From Trichodelitschia bisporula (lineage: Eukaryota > Ascomycota > Dothideomycetes > Phaeotrichales > Phaeotrichaceae), in contig ML996704.1 of assembly GCA_010356995.1 (NCBI GenBank), positions 1 to 64,000 on the forward strand: a DNA stretch of 64,000 nucleotides, in the 5' to 3' direction. Both the position numbers and the translations under genes were made by a program. Under the pieces are notes generated by a model. The model did not search any database, was not told the DNA's origin, and saw only the letters and a program-made list of their open reading frames with translations. The first letter of the stretch is position 1. Each line of letters starts with the position of its first letter. Shown here piece by piece: positions 10,000 to 22,164 of this stretch.

Positions 10000-11152
10000 A
10001 TGCCCGAATCCTCCACCACGGCCGCCCGCAACGGCCTCAAGCCGAGCACAAGCAATGCCCCGTACGAGCTGCCATGGTACGTCCGGTTTCCATCTCCACG
10101 TCCCATCCAGCCCCACTAACCGCCCAAAGGGTCGAGAAATACCGCCCCATCATCCTCGACGATATCGTGGGCAACACAGAGACCATCGACCGCCTCAAGG
10201 TGATCGCAAAAGACGGCAACATGCCGCATGTCATCATCAGCGGCGCGCCGGGCATCGGAAAAACAACCTCAATCCTCTGTCTCGCACGACAACTCCTCGG
10301 CCCCGCGTATAAGGAAGCTGTCCTCGAACTCAACGCCTCCGACGAGCGTGGGATCGACGTCGTGCGCACACGGATTAAGAACTTCGCCCAGAAAAAAGTC
10401 ACCCTCCCCGCCGGGCGGCAGAAGATCATCATCCTCGATGAGGCGGACAGTATGACGAGCGGGGCACAGCAGGCGCTCCGCCGCACAATGGAGATTTACA
10501 GCAATACCACACGCTTTGCCTTTGCGGCCAATGCGAGCAACAAGATCATTGAGCCGTTGCAGAGCCGTTGCGCGATCTTGCGATATGCCCGCTTGACGGA
10601 CGCACAGGTCCTGCGGCGGTTGCAGCAGATTGCTACGGCGGAGAAGGTGGAAGTCACGGATGATGGATTGGCGGCGCTCATCTTCGCGGCCGAGGGCGAC
10701 ATGCGGCAGGCCATCAACAACCTGCAGAGCACGGCGGCGGGCTTTGGGCTGGTGAACGGGGACAACGTGTTCCGCGTCGTGGACTCGCCGCACCCGATCA
10801 AGGTGCAGGCAATGGTGAAGGCGTGCTACGAGGGCAAGATCGATGCGGCGCTGGATAGTCTGAAGGAGCTCTGGGACCTAGGGTACTCGTGCCATGACAT
10901 CATCAGCACGATGTTTCGAGTCACCAAGTCCATACCCGCTCTGTCGGAGCACGCTAAGCTGGAATTCGTCCGCGTATGTACCCTTCTGCATCGTTCCATC
11001 TCCGCTGACACCCTCAGGAAATTGGCTTCACCCACATGCGCATCCTCGAGGGTGTGCAGACCTACCTCCAGCTGTCGGGCTGTCTGGCGCGTCTGTGCAA
11101 GATCAACATGAAGCCGGCGCTTTTCAAGCTGCCGAGCCGTGATATGATATGA
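10000..11152 (+). CDS. RFC4: Replication factor C subunit 4 (clamp loader)
   Basis: The product has 351 residues from exons 10000-10076, 10130-10973 and 11018-11152 (introns 53 and 44 nt). It is an AAA+ ATPase: VEKYRP box (27-32), Walker A GAPGIGKT (64-71), the RFC box NASDERG, Walker B IIILDEAD (125-132), and the SRC sensor/arginine-finger motif in [10 protein letters not shown]. The C-terminal collar domain follows. The pattern [17 protein letters not shown] is that of yeast Rfc4 (human RFC2) rather than Rfc2, 3 or 5. The protein acts in the nucleus within the RFC pentamer that loads PCNA at primer ends, and in the alternative Rad24/Ctf18/Elg1 loaders. The length fits the family. The gene is complete. 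Confidence 0.95.
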
Positions 11153-11324
11153 GGGGCGATGAGCAGCACCATGAGGTCGGATGAGCAACGACCGCGGGTC
11201 AGTAATGACCGCGGGTGAGCAGTGAGCGCGGATGAGCTACGACATGGTCTTATTACCGACCCATTGTACATTCCAAAGCAGATAACCCCGCTGAGATGCT
11301 GACGCCACCGATGCAACCGGGTAT

Positions 11325-12936
11325 CTACATCATCCCCAACGCACTGCTCGCGGCGTAGGCCTGGGAGGGTTAGCGGCGTTACGGCGTGATAGCAGAATGA
11401 AGACTCACCATCGGCTTGATGGGCGGGTGTGGCACCGCTTCGAACTTGTGAAAATCAAGCTTGTAGTCGGAGCCGACGTTGATATAGGCGCCCTTATTTT
11501 CCGTGCTGTCGCAATACCGCGGTGCGGAGAAGACTGTTCATCAGCGTCGTCCGTAATCTCTCGCTCTTGCTGAACTTACCAGTGATACACCGGCCGTCGT
11601 GCTCCACCTCGTACCCCTCCATCCGCACCTCGTGGCTCCGAATCACCGCCTCCAAGCCGTTCCGCTCGCAGAAGCGCTTCGTCACATCCGGCCCAAACTG
11701 CATCCCGACGCCACGCTTGCTCGGCCCGCGACCCGGCTCCTTCTGCGGATCCGTCCAGAGCATCTCCATCATTAAGCCACTCTGCCCGGGCTGGCGCTGC
11801 TTGTGGCGGTTCAGCTTGCGGATGTCGTCGAGGCTGATGTCGTCGTCCGAGAACAGCCCTCCGTGCAGAACCAAGTATTTCTCCCCGATCAGTGTGGCGA
11901 GCGGCAGCGCCGAGAACGACTCTGAGAACACTTTGAACACCCGCTCCGAGTACTTGTGTTTGCACTCGCCCTCGAAGCCGTACATGCGGTTCATATCGTC
12001 CGTCTCGTGGTTGCCACGGTTCAGGAAGAAGGTCGTGGGGTATAGCATCTTGTACGCATACAACAGCAACGCAACCTCCGTGGACCAGCTGCCACGGTCG
12101 ACGAAATCGCCGTTGAAAAGATAGCCATGCGTCGGCGAGGGTCGGCCGCTGAGCCGGAAGATCTCGAGCAGGTCAAAGTATTGTCCATGCGTGTCGCCGC
12201 ACACCGTCAGCTTATGCCCTTCCTTCACAAACGTCTCCACCATAGTCGGCTCGTTGTATACCAAATCCTTAACCGCCAGGATGATCTGGTACACGTATTT
12301 ACGATGGATTTTCTTGCCGTTCTTGAACCGCTCGACCATATCGTCGATGAACTCGAGTGTCATCTCCTTCTCCAGCCGCACGCCGTCATAGTCCGCCTCG
12401 ACCGCCATGTGCTCGAGGTCCAGGCCCTCCGCCGCGGACGGTGCGTCACCGACCTCAATCGCCTTAAGGAAGGCATCGCGCTTGACGACTTTATTGCACT
12501 CGCTAAACTGCAGCTTCGCCTTCGCATCGTTCGGGTTCTTCTTCATCACAATCTTCCAGTCGCGGAGCGCGTCGTGGTGGCGAAGAATGGCCGTGTTAGC
12601 TACGGCACGGCGATAGAAGGCCTGCCCGTCAGCGACGACAGTGCACACTCAGAGCGACATACCTTGACGTTATCGGGATCTAGCTCAATCGCCTTGTCGG
12701 CATCGGCGACCGCCAGGCCGTACATCTCGAGCTTGATGTTCGCCTGCGGGGGTCAGTATGTCGCGTGCCGCCTCAGAAACGCAACCCACCTGTGCGCGGT
12801 TGGTATAGAAGGACGGCTCCTTGTCCCATTTTTCTATAGCTTGGGTATAGAAGGAGATAGCAGTCGGCCAGTCGTGATGCTTGAACGCCTCGTTGCCCTT
12901 CTCCTTGAGGGCGACGGCCTCTTCCTGTGCACTCAT
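11325..12936 (-). CDS. PPT1: Serine/threonine protein phosphatase 5 (TPR-PP5)
   Basis: The product has 476 residues from five exons: 12936-12790, 12743-12663, 12621-11580, 11533-11409 and 11360-11325. Introns are 41-48 nt. N-terminal TPR repeats (residues about 8-110: KEKGNEAFKHHDWPTAISFY, FYTNRAQANIKLEMYG, AFYRRAVANTAI) bind Hsp90. The catalytic domain has the PPP signatures GDTHGQ, GDFVDRG, RGNHET and HGGLF plus the end motif SAPRYCD. The last residues (HPPIKPMAYAASSALGMM) match the autoinhibitory PP5 tail. The enzyme dephosphorylates Hsp90 and co-chaperones or clients in the cytosol and nucleus. The divergent partner is SPT4. Confidence 0.95.
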
Positions 12937-13415
12937 AGTGGGGGCGGGTGCGGGGTGATCTCAGCAGTTGTCGGTGAGGATGTCAGAGACTCGAGATGAG
13001 ATACGACGTCTAAAATAGAATGAGAATCCCGGAAAGGTGATGAGTTCGTACTGTGGTATAGCGGACAGAGAGAGGCGAGTCAAGTGCCGTCAGTGTCGAA
13101 GGGTCGGAGGCGACGCACGGGCCTTCCGATGGTGGAAAGCCATCCGCTCAGGCCAAGCTTTTGCCCGTGAACCGCGGGCGTCTGGAACTTTGCCTCTTGC
13201 GGCGCGAGCTGGTTGACCTCACCTTTGTTTGCAACGACTGTCCACTCCAACGCTCCCGGTCTTGAAGACATTGCAGAGTCCGTCTCCTCGACTTCTGCAC
13301 ACAGCTTCACCCTCCGCCACGCACCACCTTTCATCAACCTCACTATTTCCATCAACCGTGACCCCATCTCCCATCTGCCTCTCCCGCCTCTATCCCCGAC
13401 TCTTCCATAAGCACC
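12937..13415. promoter_or_regulatory. Divergent PPT1 / SPT4 promoter
   Basis: This 479-bp region lies between two divergent housekeeping genes. The SPT4 side (13210-13415) is C/T-rich on the plus strand, as in other leaders of this window. No TATA box or clear operator was recognised. Confidence 0.45.
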
Positions 13416-13850
13416 ATGGCCATGGATCACTCCACACACTTCATGTCCGGCATGCGCAACCTGCGTGCGTGCATGGTCTGCTCCATCATCCTTCCCCAAG
13501 CGGTACGTTCACCAACTGCTCCAGCTCCCCGCTAATCCCCGCAGGAGTTCAACAGCCGTGGCTGCCCGAACTGCGAGACCGTCCTCCAGCTGCGCGGTTC
13601 ACCGGAGACAGTCAACGAGTGCACCTCCTCCAACTACAGCGGCATCCTCGCTCTCACCAACCCAGCGCGCTCCTGGGCCGCGAAGTGGCAGCGTCTGGAC
13701 GGCTACGTTCAGGGCATGTACGCGATCCAGGTCATTGGCGTACTGCCGGACGACATGATTGAGAGCCTGGAGGCTGCGGGGATTCGCTACGTGCCGCGCG
13801 ACGGATCGAGGGATGATGAGGCAGACGGTGAGCGGGATACATTGGGCTGA
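13416..13850 (+). CDS. SPT4: Transcription elongation factor SPT4
   Basis: The product has 130 residues from exons 13416-13502 and 13545-13850 (intron 42 nt with CTAAT near the acceptor). The zinc ribbon is formed by LRACMVCS and GCPNCE (C-x2-C pairs). The conserved TSSNYSGILALTNPARSWAAKWQRLDGYVQGMYAIQV.G.LP block follows. This is the small partner of Spt5 in the DSIF complex, which keeps RNA polymerase II processive and supports heterochromatin function. Residues after about 110 (DGSRDDEADGERDTLG) are an acidic tail. Two ATGs (13416 and 13422) are in frame; I take the first. Confidence 0.93.
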
Positions 13851-16800
13851 GAGGCTGGTTGCGTATTTGGTTGGAGTTAGGCTTTGTTGCTGGTGCTGGC
13901 GTTGTTCCGTGGAAAAGGGATTAGCGTTGCTTCGTGGGATGCTCCCATTTATGCCGGCTGGATATGGCGTTGGTGATGGTGTGTCCAACTTTCCGTATCA
14001 AACTGTTCGTTTGCACTAGCGTCGTCTGCTTTCAGGATCTCGTGCCCCAGCCTCGTGAGCTCTACATCAGAGACATGTTGACTAATCATCGGCCAGAGCT
14101 GACGTAGCGGCCCATCCCCAAACAGGTGCGCTACTAGGTGCGGAATTGAGTCCGCCTTCTTATTCACAGATCTTATGCTGGCGGGCGCGTAAAAAAAAAA
14201 TTTCTCATACAACCGCAGCCCTCATCAAAACTAGCCACGAGGCACATGCTGTGGCATCACAACAAGCGATCCAGCACAGTACAGCTCAGTACAATGCTCA
14301 ACTCTATTTTGCTATTAATCCCATCCAGCGGGGTATCTTATCAGTTGACCATGTGGGAGACCTGCGCGAGATCCTGCATCATTGATATCGGCCATTTCTT
14401 TTCCACCTACCCATATGGGTCAAACTAGTACAGCTGGCATTGACCATTGACATCCATCTGCAGTCACTCCATTAATATCTGCTGTCAACTCGTTGAGGTT
14501 CCACACTCTGATCCGAGCTCTTCGGCTCTCCCCCGTGGTCGTCAACTAAGTGCCCAAATTAGAACCCTTTGAAAAGCCCCGCGCAATATCAGCCAGAATT
14601 AAGCAGTGGCGGATCTGGTGGCTGAACGTGGTCGATATCGCGGACCGCTTGCTGTATTCTGCTTCTTACTTCCGTACCCAGCTGTGTTCATAATCTTCCC
14701 GTCCCCTGCGCGTTCACTGCCCTAGTCCACTTTCTGTACCCGTTCAGTCGATCTCGTCTTTCAATCTCAACCTACTTGTGAATTCTGTCCAAGCGCAGCG
14801 GCCTCTCGCCTACGTATAGTATTCACAATAGTTACCACACGCACCAGCGCGCTTAACGGACCTCGGCGTTTGCGCCCAATATGTCCGACAATTAAGCATG
14901 TTAGAATCGCCGCATTGGGCCGAATATGCCCTTCAGTTTTGGTCCCGGGATTCAACGCTGACGATCTGTAAAACCTCAACCACTGATCAACCAAGACTGC
15001 GAAAGTCTGCCGGCCACAAGGCTTCCATGTCGAGAATGCATCGGGACGGTCCGACGCCGATTGAGCCCTGTAAAGCGCAGTCGAAGATGAAAGCATGTAT
15101 CGAGTAGTAAAACCTGAATCGACGCTGACTACAGCCAAGAACTGTCAGTTCTCGCTTCGTGAAGCTGTTGGTTCTGGGCTGCTGACGAACACCAGGCACA
15201 GAGTCGGCGCCGGCAACACTCAAGGATTTGCAAGCGAGGCAGAGGTTGGGCGAAGATTCTGATCCGAGCTTCATTATCTCTAGTCCTCGGTCCTTATGCG
15301 CGTATCGGGTTCCTGCCTGCATTCAGATGGCTGTGCGTTCCCGATGCTGCTCATATCCATAGTACGTATCTGCGGGCAACCCAACGTAAATGTTCATTCG
15401 TGGTGTATTTCATTGAATACCTTGTGGCAGATGCTCATTCTTCGGGGTGAACAAACTAGATTGCACATGAGGACAGGAAAGTCGGTCATCAATTGTCTGA
15501 TATTGGAGAAAGTAGGAGAGTCTATGCTGCCATTCAAGGCAAGGAAATAAGTGAAGGGCTTGGTCGATCTACGTGACCGATACACATATCTAGCGTCGCC
15601 ACCAGCCAGCATATCACCGTAAATTATAAGGTACAGCGTGTTTGATACCAAAAGAATTCGCTGAACACCAAGGCTGACCGTGAAGCCTTGGCTGGGTTTG
15701 CGCAGCGTCGTAGTATCATCGAGAAGAGCAATTCCAAGCAACTGCAAGCAGTGTATTTCTTGGGAGGACGAGGTATGCTCAGCGGGCATTCGAAGGATGG
15801 AGCTCACGGTTTGAGCGCCCAACTTGCTGTCAATGTTTTCTCTTCGAGCAAAGATGGTGGTCGTTGCACTGGATACGTTAGCAAAAGTTTTTACAAGGAA
15901 TAGCATCCTAGACGGAACCTACTCGGGCAGGCACGACTGTAGACGTTGCCAAAGCTTTGACGTGGCGTTGAGGCTAGTGGCGACATTGGTGTTGGCTCGT
16001 CATCGAAGTTCGGCATGGATGACGTTGTCTTCACGATCCGAGCGGGTAGGCAGCAACGCACCTTCTTCTTGCTCTCAGCTACAACTCACCACATCAGCAG
16101 CACATATCCGCTGCTGCACCAAATAGCCTAGCTTCATCAGCACACCATGCAGCCTCTGGCACCATTCCTCGTCCCCAGCAGCCCACAAAGAAGTATCATC
16201 GCCGATCCCAACGGCCTCTCCCTCGAGAGCAACATGCAAGGCACTGCCAGAGCCATGGGAAATGTACAGTCGCAAGATCACGGCGAAGGCACCCTGTAAC
16301 AACCCAACCCCCTAGTGGCTCGCAATATTCGACAGCGGACAGAGTTGAATCGTTCCAACCAGCTGGATAGCGAATCCGAAGCGCAGAAAGCGACAGCCAG
16401 GTCAAGGTGATGCAGCAGTGTCAAAGGTGAATGGTTGGTCGGATGGAAATACGTTGGGAACGGTTGAGAACTGCTGGTCGATGAAGACTGAGCAGGCCCT
16501 GACTGGACTGGCCGTCACTGGCCATATCAGCTCACCGGCGGGCGGGTTGGTGACCAGCCTCCAGCTCCTCCCAAGCACATGGGAGGCGCAAAAAACAGCC
16601 TTACACTCCCCTAGCGTAGTGGAAGCACAAGCTCACCACGATTTCCCCGCACGTTCGCCGCAATTGTGTGCCTCAGTTCCTGTCTGCAGATTCCCCCGAA
16701 GCCAAGCGGCTGACAGCGGTCTGCATCCCGTCCTCCCCGACATCATCAGCCTGCTGCAGCAGCAACCCAGTTTCACCACGAGCTCCAGGCGCCCGGAATG

Positions 16801-19800
16801 CAGGCCGAACTTCCGCCGCCTGCCGAAGTCGGGCAATATGCTTTCATGACGTTAGGGCAGCCTTGCGCTATGAAATCCGTCCGCAACATCTAGGTCCGCC
16901 CGCAGACTTCGTGACTGCCCAGACGCCTCCACCGGTTCGTTGACCTCCCACCACTTCATCGGGAGCCGAAACGAGTACGACCAAATCACCGGAGACATTA
17001 GACTCGTCGGTCCCGACCCTCGAGGGCCTCAAACACGCTGCGCCGCTCATCTTCTAGATGTAACTCAGTCAGGTGACTTGGTTCCGCTAAACGGAGTAGG
17101 TGTTCCGGTGAGGTGGAAGTGGGCGACGGGGGGCGAGCAGCGAAGCCGGGGATGGGAAAGCATTGTGAGGTTCAAATCCCACGGCTCATGCGAATGGGAC
17201 GCAAATGGGATGCAAATGCACCTGAGAAAATACGCCTGATGATGGTGACCTGATGCCAACGATGCGAGGTGGCTGGGAGTAGAGTCGGCTAGCCGGTACG
17301 GAGGCTGGGTCGGCAGACCGGCCGGGACGGCAGACGGCCGGGAAGAAGCAGTTCCGAGGACCCCGGCAGGGCAAATTGGCAGTGACGACCTGCTGCAGTC
17401 AGTAAGGATCAGTTCCAATGGCATGGTCAACGAATGGCCAACGGCACATCAAGTCCTTGGCCAATTCTCGTCACCCATTCTCGTGCCTATTCTCGTGCCC
17501 CATTATTGTCTCCCCGTCGACCAATTCCAAATCAGTCCAGCATCAGCTCCAGCTCCAGCTGATCGTCGACGCAAACGTCAACACGACGTGCCCTCCCTGC
17601 TCACGTCTCCCTGCACTCGGACCCTGCCGTCCTGCTCATGTTCTCTCCCTTGCTCTCCCACAGTACGTACCGCGAGTCAGCGCGGCAATCAATTTAGGCG
17701 CTGAGGCACGAATATCCGGTCGCGGCTCTTATTAACCCTCAGGCGAAGCTGTCAATGTCAAAGTCACGGGTCGTGCACGCGCATGACTTGCGATCTGGAG
17801 AGGGCGCAAATCTGGCCTCAATTCACCATCCCGGCCGTGTCCCGGGATTTCCCAGCGCCCCGCCCGCTCTGTCGCCATCCCCGTCGGCGATCGCGGCTGA
17901 CAAGTGACAGTCTTTAGGCTGCCCGAAGTAATCATTTGGGCGGCTGCTGGGCAAATGGCAGGGCGCGCGGGTCGGCTAAACCAGTCGGAAGGGCTGCGCG
18001 CCAATATGGTACGCGCTCGACGTTGCTAAACACTTCTTCTGGGGCGGGCCGAAACGGTGACGCGAGAGGCTGGGGTCATGGTTTGCGAGATCTGTCGAGG
18101 GCACAGGGCCGAGTCGCATCTAGTCGTCTCAACGGCCCGTCGGCGACTCGTTGGACGCTGGGTGTCTCGATTGGGGACGGCGTCGCTGCTCGTCTGGTCG
18201 CTGGTCTAGTCGTCTAGTTCTTGTCTCAGCTTCACGCAGCAGCCTCAAGTTGAGCCTCTTCGTCTCCTCGACACTCCGCATAGCAGGGCCGCGCAGCCAG
18301 ATTGCAGCTTCAAATTCAATTACACCAACGAACACTGCCGGGAGAGATCGGCGCCGCCACGATGCGAGTCGCCGTGCGAGGCTGGTGACAAATGACGCAG
18401 AAATCGCTGCATGGGATTTTCGCATTTGGTGGATTTTGCTGATGCTGGCCCTGCTGACCGCTGGGGATGAATTTTGTCAATTTTCTTTCTGCCTTGCTCG
18501 TTTCCCGGTCTGTCGCTCGAGTACCTGTTACATCCAACCCCAGATACGGACGGCCGTTTCAACTTTCGTTTCTTCGGCGCCGGCCGAGGGCAGGGAGTTC
18601 GCTCCCATGTCGCTACGGGGCTTGTCGCGCCCTCGAGGCGCCTTCTCGAAGGCACATCGTTTTCCACGGCCTCGGCGATCGGTGCGACGTCGTGGCTTGC
18701 TTGCGTCAGGTGGGCCGTCGGACTCGCGATGCCCCGTGCTGCACCACACGGGCGTCTCGCGAGGTACATTGTGCAGAGCATGCTGTACAGAGCGTGTCAA
18801 GTACAAGTACAAAAATCATCAACCCGGAGTCCCCGGCGCGTAACTTACTCTCGTCCGCCGCTCAAGAGCCCTCGGCGGGCGCGTCGCCGTCGATTGGCGC
18901 GTACACGCGCCCCGTATCCAATCGGGCTCGGCGTCAAGGAGCGGGCGGCTCTTCGCGCGCAAGGCGTCTGGGGGTAGTTCGCGTAAGGAACATGTTGAGG
19001 GTCACGAGGGTGTTCGTTCAGTAGATATCCCGTTTGGTCGCGGACGAGCCTCCCGTCCCCACCCCCGGCCAAAGAAGCTCGAGATGCGGCGCATAAACCA
19101 AACACGCTCTCGTCTCGCCTTGTTACCCGAAAGTCTTGACGAAGAATCAGCGACAGCGACGGTTGCCACAGCGTGCCAGAGTGCCTGGCCGTCTGCTAGA
19201 TACAAGGTCGAGCCCTGCCAGTTGCTGCTGGCCGGGGGGGTGCATTTTGCGGAGGCGTTGGCCGGCCTAAGGAGTGTGAGGCTGGGGAAAGTGACAACTC
19301 TGGGATGGAGGGGGGCTGGTGGACACAGAAGGGGATTTCCGGGATTGCAGATTTCTACTAGGTGGAGGGTGGAAAGGAGTACCTTGATACTGACTAACAC
19401 TGAGTGAGTGACCGAGGACGAGAGAGCAAAGAGAGAGTCACTCTGCTGAAGCCTCAAGGTCTCCCCCATTTCTCCAAGCCGCCTTTGCAGGGGGTCCCCC
19501 ACCCGCACAGGGTAGATGTTCCGTGGGGCTTCCCTGGTGAGCTTGGACTCATCGGGACAAGGGCGTTGCGCCATCATCGCTGCTAGGGGGAGTGAGGGGG
19601 GGGGGGAAGGTAGAGGCTTGAGGCGCTGTATTGGGCGCTGTAGGGAGTGCTGGGGAGGAACTTCACAGGCTGTTCAGTCTCTCTACACCAGGTCATCTTG
19701 CGGGTCTTTAGGGGGTACCCTCTGGAAGAGGCGCTCAATGGCGGTAGATGGCGCTATTCGTTCGTTGTCGAACGCTGTTGACGACTACTAGCCACCATCG

Positions 19801-21058
19801 TCGTGCACACGCTGCTGACTGGAAATAGACGACAGACGCTGAACCCACTCTACAAACCTACTCCACCACCTCCACAGGACGACGTCGACAGTATAGACAA
19901 CAGAAGCATGCAAAGTACACACGAAGTACCTGGTACCTCAGCTTCCTCTGAATTTCTTCCCCCAGTGCCGCTTCATCATCAGTACCCACTGGCCACCGGC
20001 CCACTCACCGGAAACACCCTTACGGAGATTTACCAGCAAATCTCCCGGTCTAAAATCACCCCTCACTTCCATACCACCACCAACTTCAATCCTCCTCCAC
20101 CATCAACAACCACCAAACCACCCCATGACCCCGCCCTTTGCTATATTGCCAACATCCATCCTTTCACTACTCAAACCCGGTCCAAAGTACCGTGGTACTT
20201 ATCGCGACACCTGTTCTGCTCGACGCGCCCAGTTAGATGGTGGCGGCACTAGCTATATGCACGCAATCCCTTGGAGGTGCATTCGGCCCATGCAATTTCC
20301 AGAGAGCTGCATCACTCACTACTTTTCCGCACACACACGCTCACACAATCCTCTCACCTTTCTCCAGCATTCTCATTCTCTTCTTGCTTGTCGGCCTACC
20401 GACCTCCCACCCCCCCGTCCCTTCCCCTCCCCTCTTCCACCCCCCCCCCCCAATCCTCCCCACCCTTCCTCCCCCCCCAAGGCCCAGGTCCTTTTCTTTG
20501 TTCCTCCGCAGTCTACACCCCAAAGGCCCCAAGCAGCCTTTCAATGGCAGCTCTGCTCCATTCGCAGCTCTGTCTTCTTCCAGCCGCTGCTCCAGCTACC
20601 TGCGCGTCATGACCGTTGCAGCCTTTCCTTTGCTGCCCGCCGAACCCGCCGCCGAACCGCCATCGGAGTCCAACTATCATCCTTTCGTTCTCCCGTTTTA
20701 GAGCTCTGCCCAGTATAACCCAGTACCACTCGATTTCTTCCCCTCGTTTAGCTACATCTTGTCAAACGTTTCTTGCTGCGTTTCTCAAATCATTCAGCCC
20801 CTCGACTGGTCCCCGTGGTCACCAGCGTCAACAGTCACCCCCACCCGCCTCCTCGAACCCCCCCCCCATCCCCCACCCCATCAAAATACCACCACCATCA
20901 CTACCCGCCTTCGCGCCGGCGGTACCGCGCGCATTCTGATGCTCTTGGGCGCGAAGTCGCATTGTCTTCTTGTCCCTCCCTCTGTACTTCTTCCACTTCC
21001 CTTCCCCGGCTGTACATTCGCTCTGCCTGGGTCTCTCCTTCTTTCCCGCTCCCTCGCC
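13851..21058. other. 7.2-kb gene-poor region
   Basis: No gene can be supported with confidence here. At 13.9-16.6 kb the base composition is nearer 50% GC than the neighbouring coding DNA. At 17.3-19.1 kb it is GC-rich with only composition-driven open frames. At 19.8-21.0 kb the plus strand is strongly pyrimidine-rich with a C12 run (20440-20451), which looks like the promoter and leader of the AT-hook gene. I find no transposase, reverse transcriptase or terminal repeats. Confidence 0.5.
14767..16405 (-). other. Unassigned, possibly decayed minus-strand coding stretch
   Basis: Several minus-strand open frames lie in succession at 16405-16075, 15906-15394 and 15322-14767. Between about 16010 and 15790 there are plausible GT-AG introns, for example one ending GCTAACGTATCCAG. 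Reading them gives coding-like peptides such as SMPNFDDEPTPMSPLA and RPPSLLEEKTLTASW. I could not join all pieces into one uninterrupted product and recognise no family. It may be a fast-evolving multi-exon gene, a decayed gene or chance. Confidence 0.25.
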
Positions 21059-22164
21059 ATGTTCCCCGCTAGTCAACAAGACACGCGGGAAAGGCCGTGG
21101 GACGAAAATGAAATAGTCAGTATCACCGCGTTCACGTTCCCCAGTCCTCGGGCTCCCCAAAACTCAAAATTAACATCGGCAGGTTCACCTCGCCTCTGAG
21201 ATCCTCCGGACTTCCTCGGTGTCGCGGAGCGCAAGCGAGATCCTCTTTGACCGCATACGCAGCGACCGCATCGAGCCGAACTGGGAGGACCTGGTACTTC
21301 CTAATGGTGAGATCAGTCAAGCTTCCAGCCTCCCCCAACCGACGCAGTTACTGATGCGCCAAAGCAGGCCGCACTGTTCGATCATGTCAAAACGTATTCT
21401 CGCAGCGCACCAGGACGCCGCGCTCTGCTCCGCTCACTGCGTCCATCATGCCCGCGGCCTCCTCGTCCGAGACTCGCCCGCCCAAACGCCCCCTCCCCAG
21501 CGACACCTACATGCCGACCGGCCGCCGGCCCATCGCCCCCAAGTCGGCCCCCACCTTTCCGCCGCCGCCCGGTGACCCTCGCTTTTCGCACACCTACCCC
21601 TCTCAGCCACCGCAGTCGCCGCTCGCCGACCCCACGCCCGCTCTTGGCGAGCCCCGCAAGAAGCGCGGCCGGCCGACAAAAAAAGAGGCGGAAGAGCGCA
21701 AGCGCCAACAGGCCGAGGAGTTGCGCGCACGCTCCGAGTTCCAGCAGTCCTCGTCCCTGTCCTATCCACCGCAACAGCCGTTGGCACAGACCCCTCTGGA
21801 ACCGTATTCTGTCCCGCCCGGAACTCCAGGCCCCACTTCGTCGACGCCTCAAATACCGCCGCCAGAGGAGACTTCCGGCGGTTCAAACGGGAAACGGCGT
21901 CGCGGGCGTCCAGCGAAGCATCCACCAGAGGAGGCGCCGCCGAGGTTTGACCCCCGACGTGAGAGCCTGCTGCAACAGCCAACAGGGTACGATTCCCCGC
22001 CCCGGGATCGCAGGGCGTCGGTTTCGACGCGCTCAGAGACGACACGTACGCCGCTTGTGGGAGGGCCGGCACTGACGGCGGCCAGGGAGAGTGATGAAGA
22101 GGCGAGAGGAATGAGGAGCCGGACGTGGAACGATACGGTTATGGGAGAGAGAGATGTGAAATGA
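21059..22164 (+). CDS. AT-hook DNA-binding protein
   Basis: The product has 325 residues from exons 21059-21115, 21183-21306 and 21368-22164 (introns 67 and 61 nt). Residues about 12-75 form a small helical domain (RPWDENEIVHLASEILRTSS.., then IEPNWEDLVLPNGRTVRSC) like the Myb/SANT-type N-termini of ascomycete AT-hook proteins. Two AT-hook cores follow in a proline-rich, disordered body: KKRGRPTKKE and KRRRGRPAKHP. A nuclear minor-groove-binding, chromatin-related role is inferred. No orthologue with known function is recognised. The start at 21059 is chosen because the spliced frame reads through all exons; the ATG at 21448 would drop the N-terminal domain. Confidence 0.75.

Noticed and set aside
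17159-17185. T-loop-like GGTTCAAATCCCAC suggesting a tRNA
   Set aside because: The T-stem does not pair (A-C and G-A mismatches) and no D-arm, anticodon arm or acceptor stem could be placed.
18129-19024. Overlapping open frames of 98-230 residues on both strands
   Set aside because: They are GC-driven and present in several frames at once, without starts in good context, introns or family motifs.
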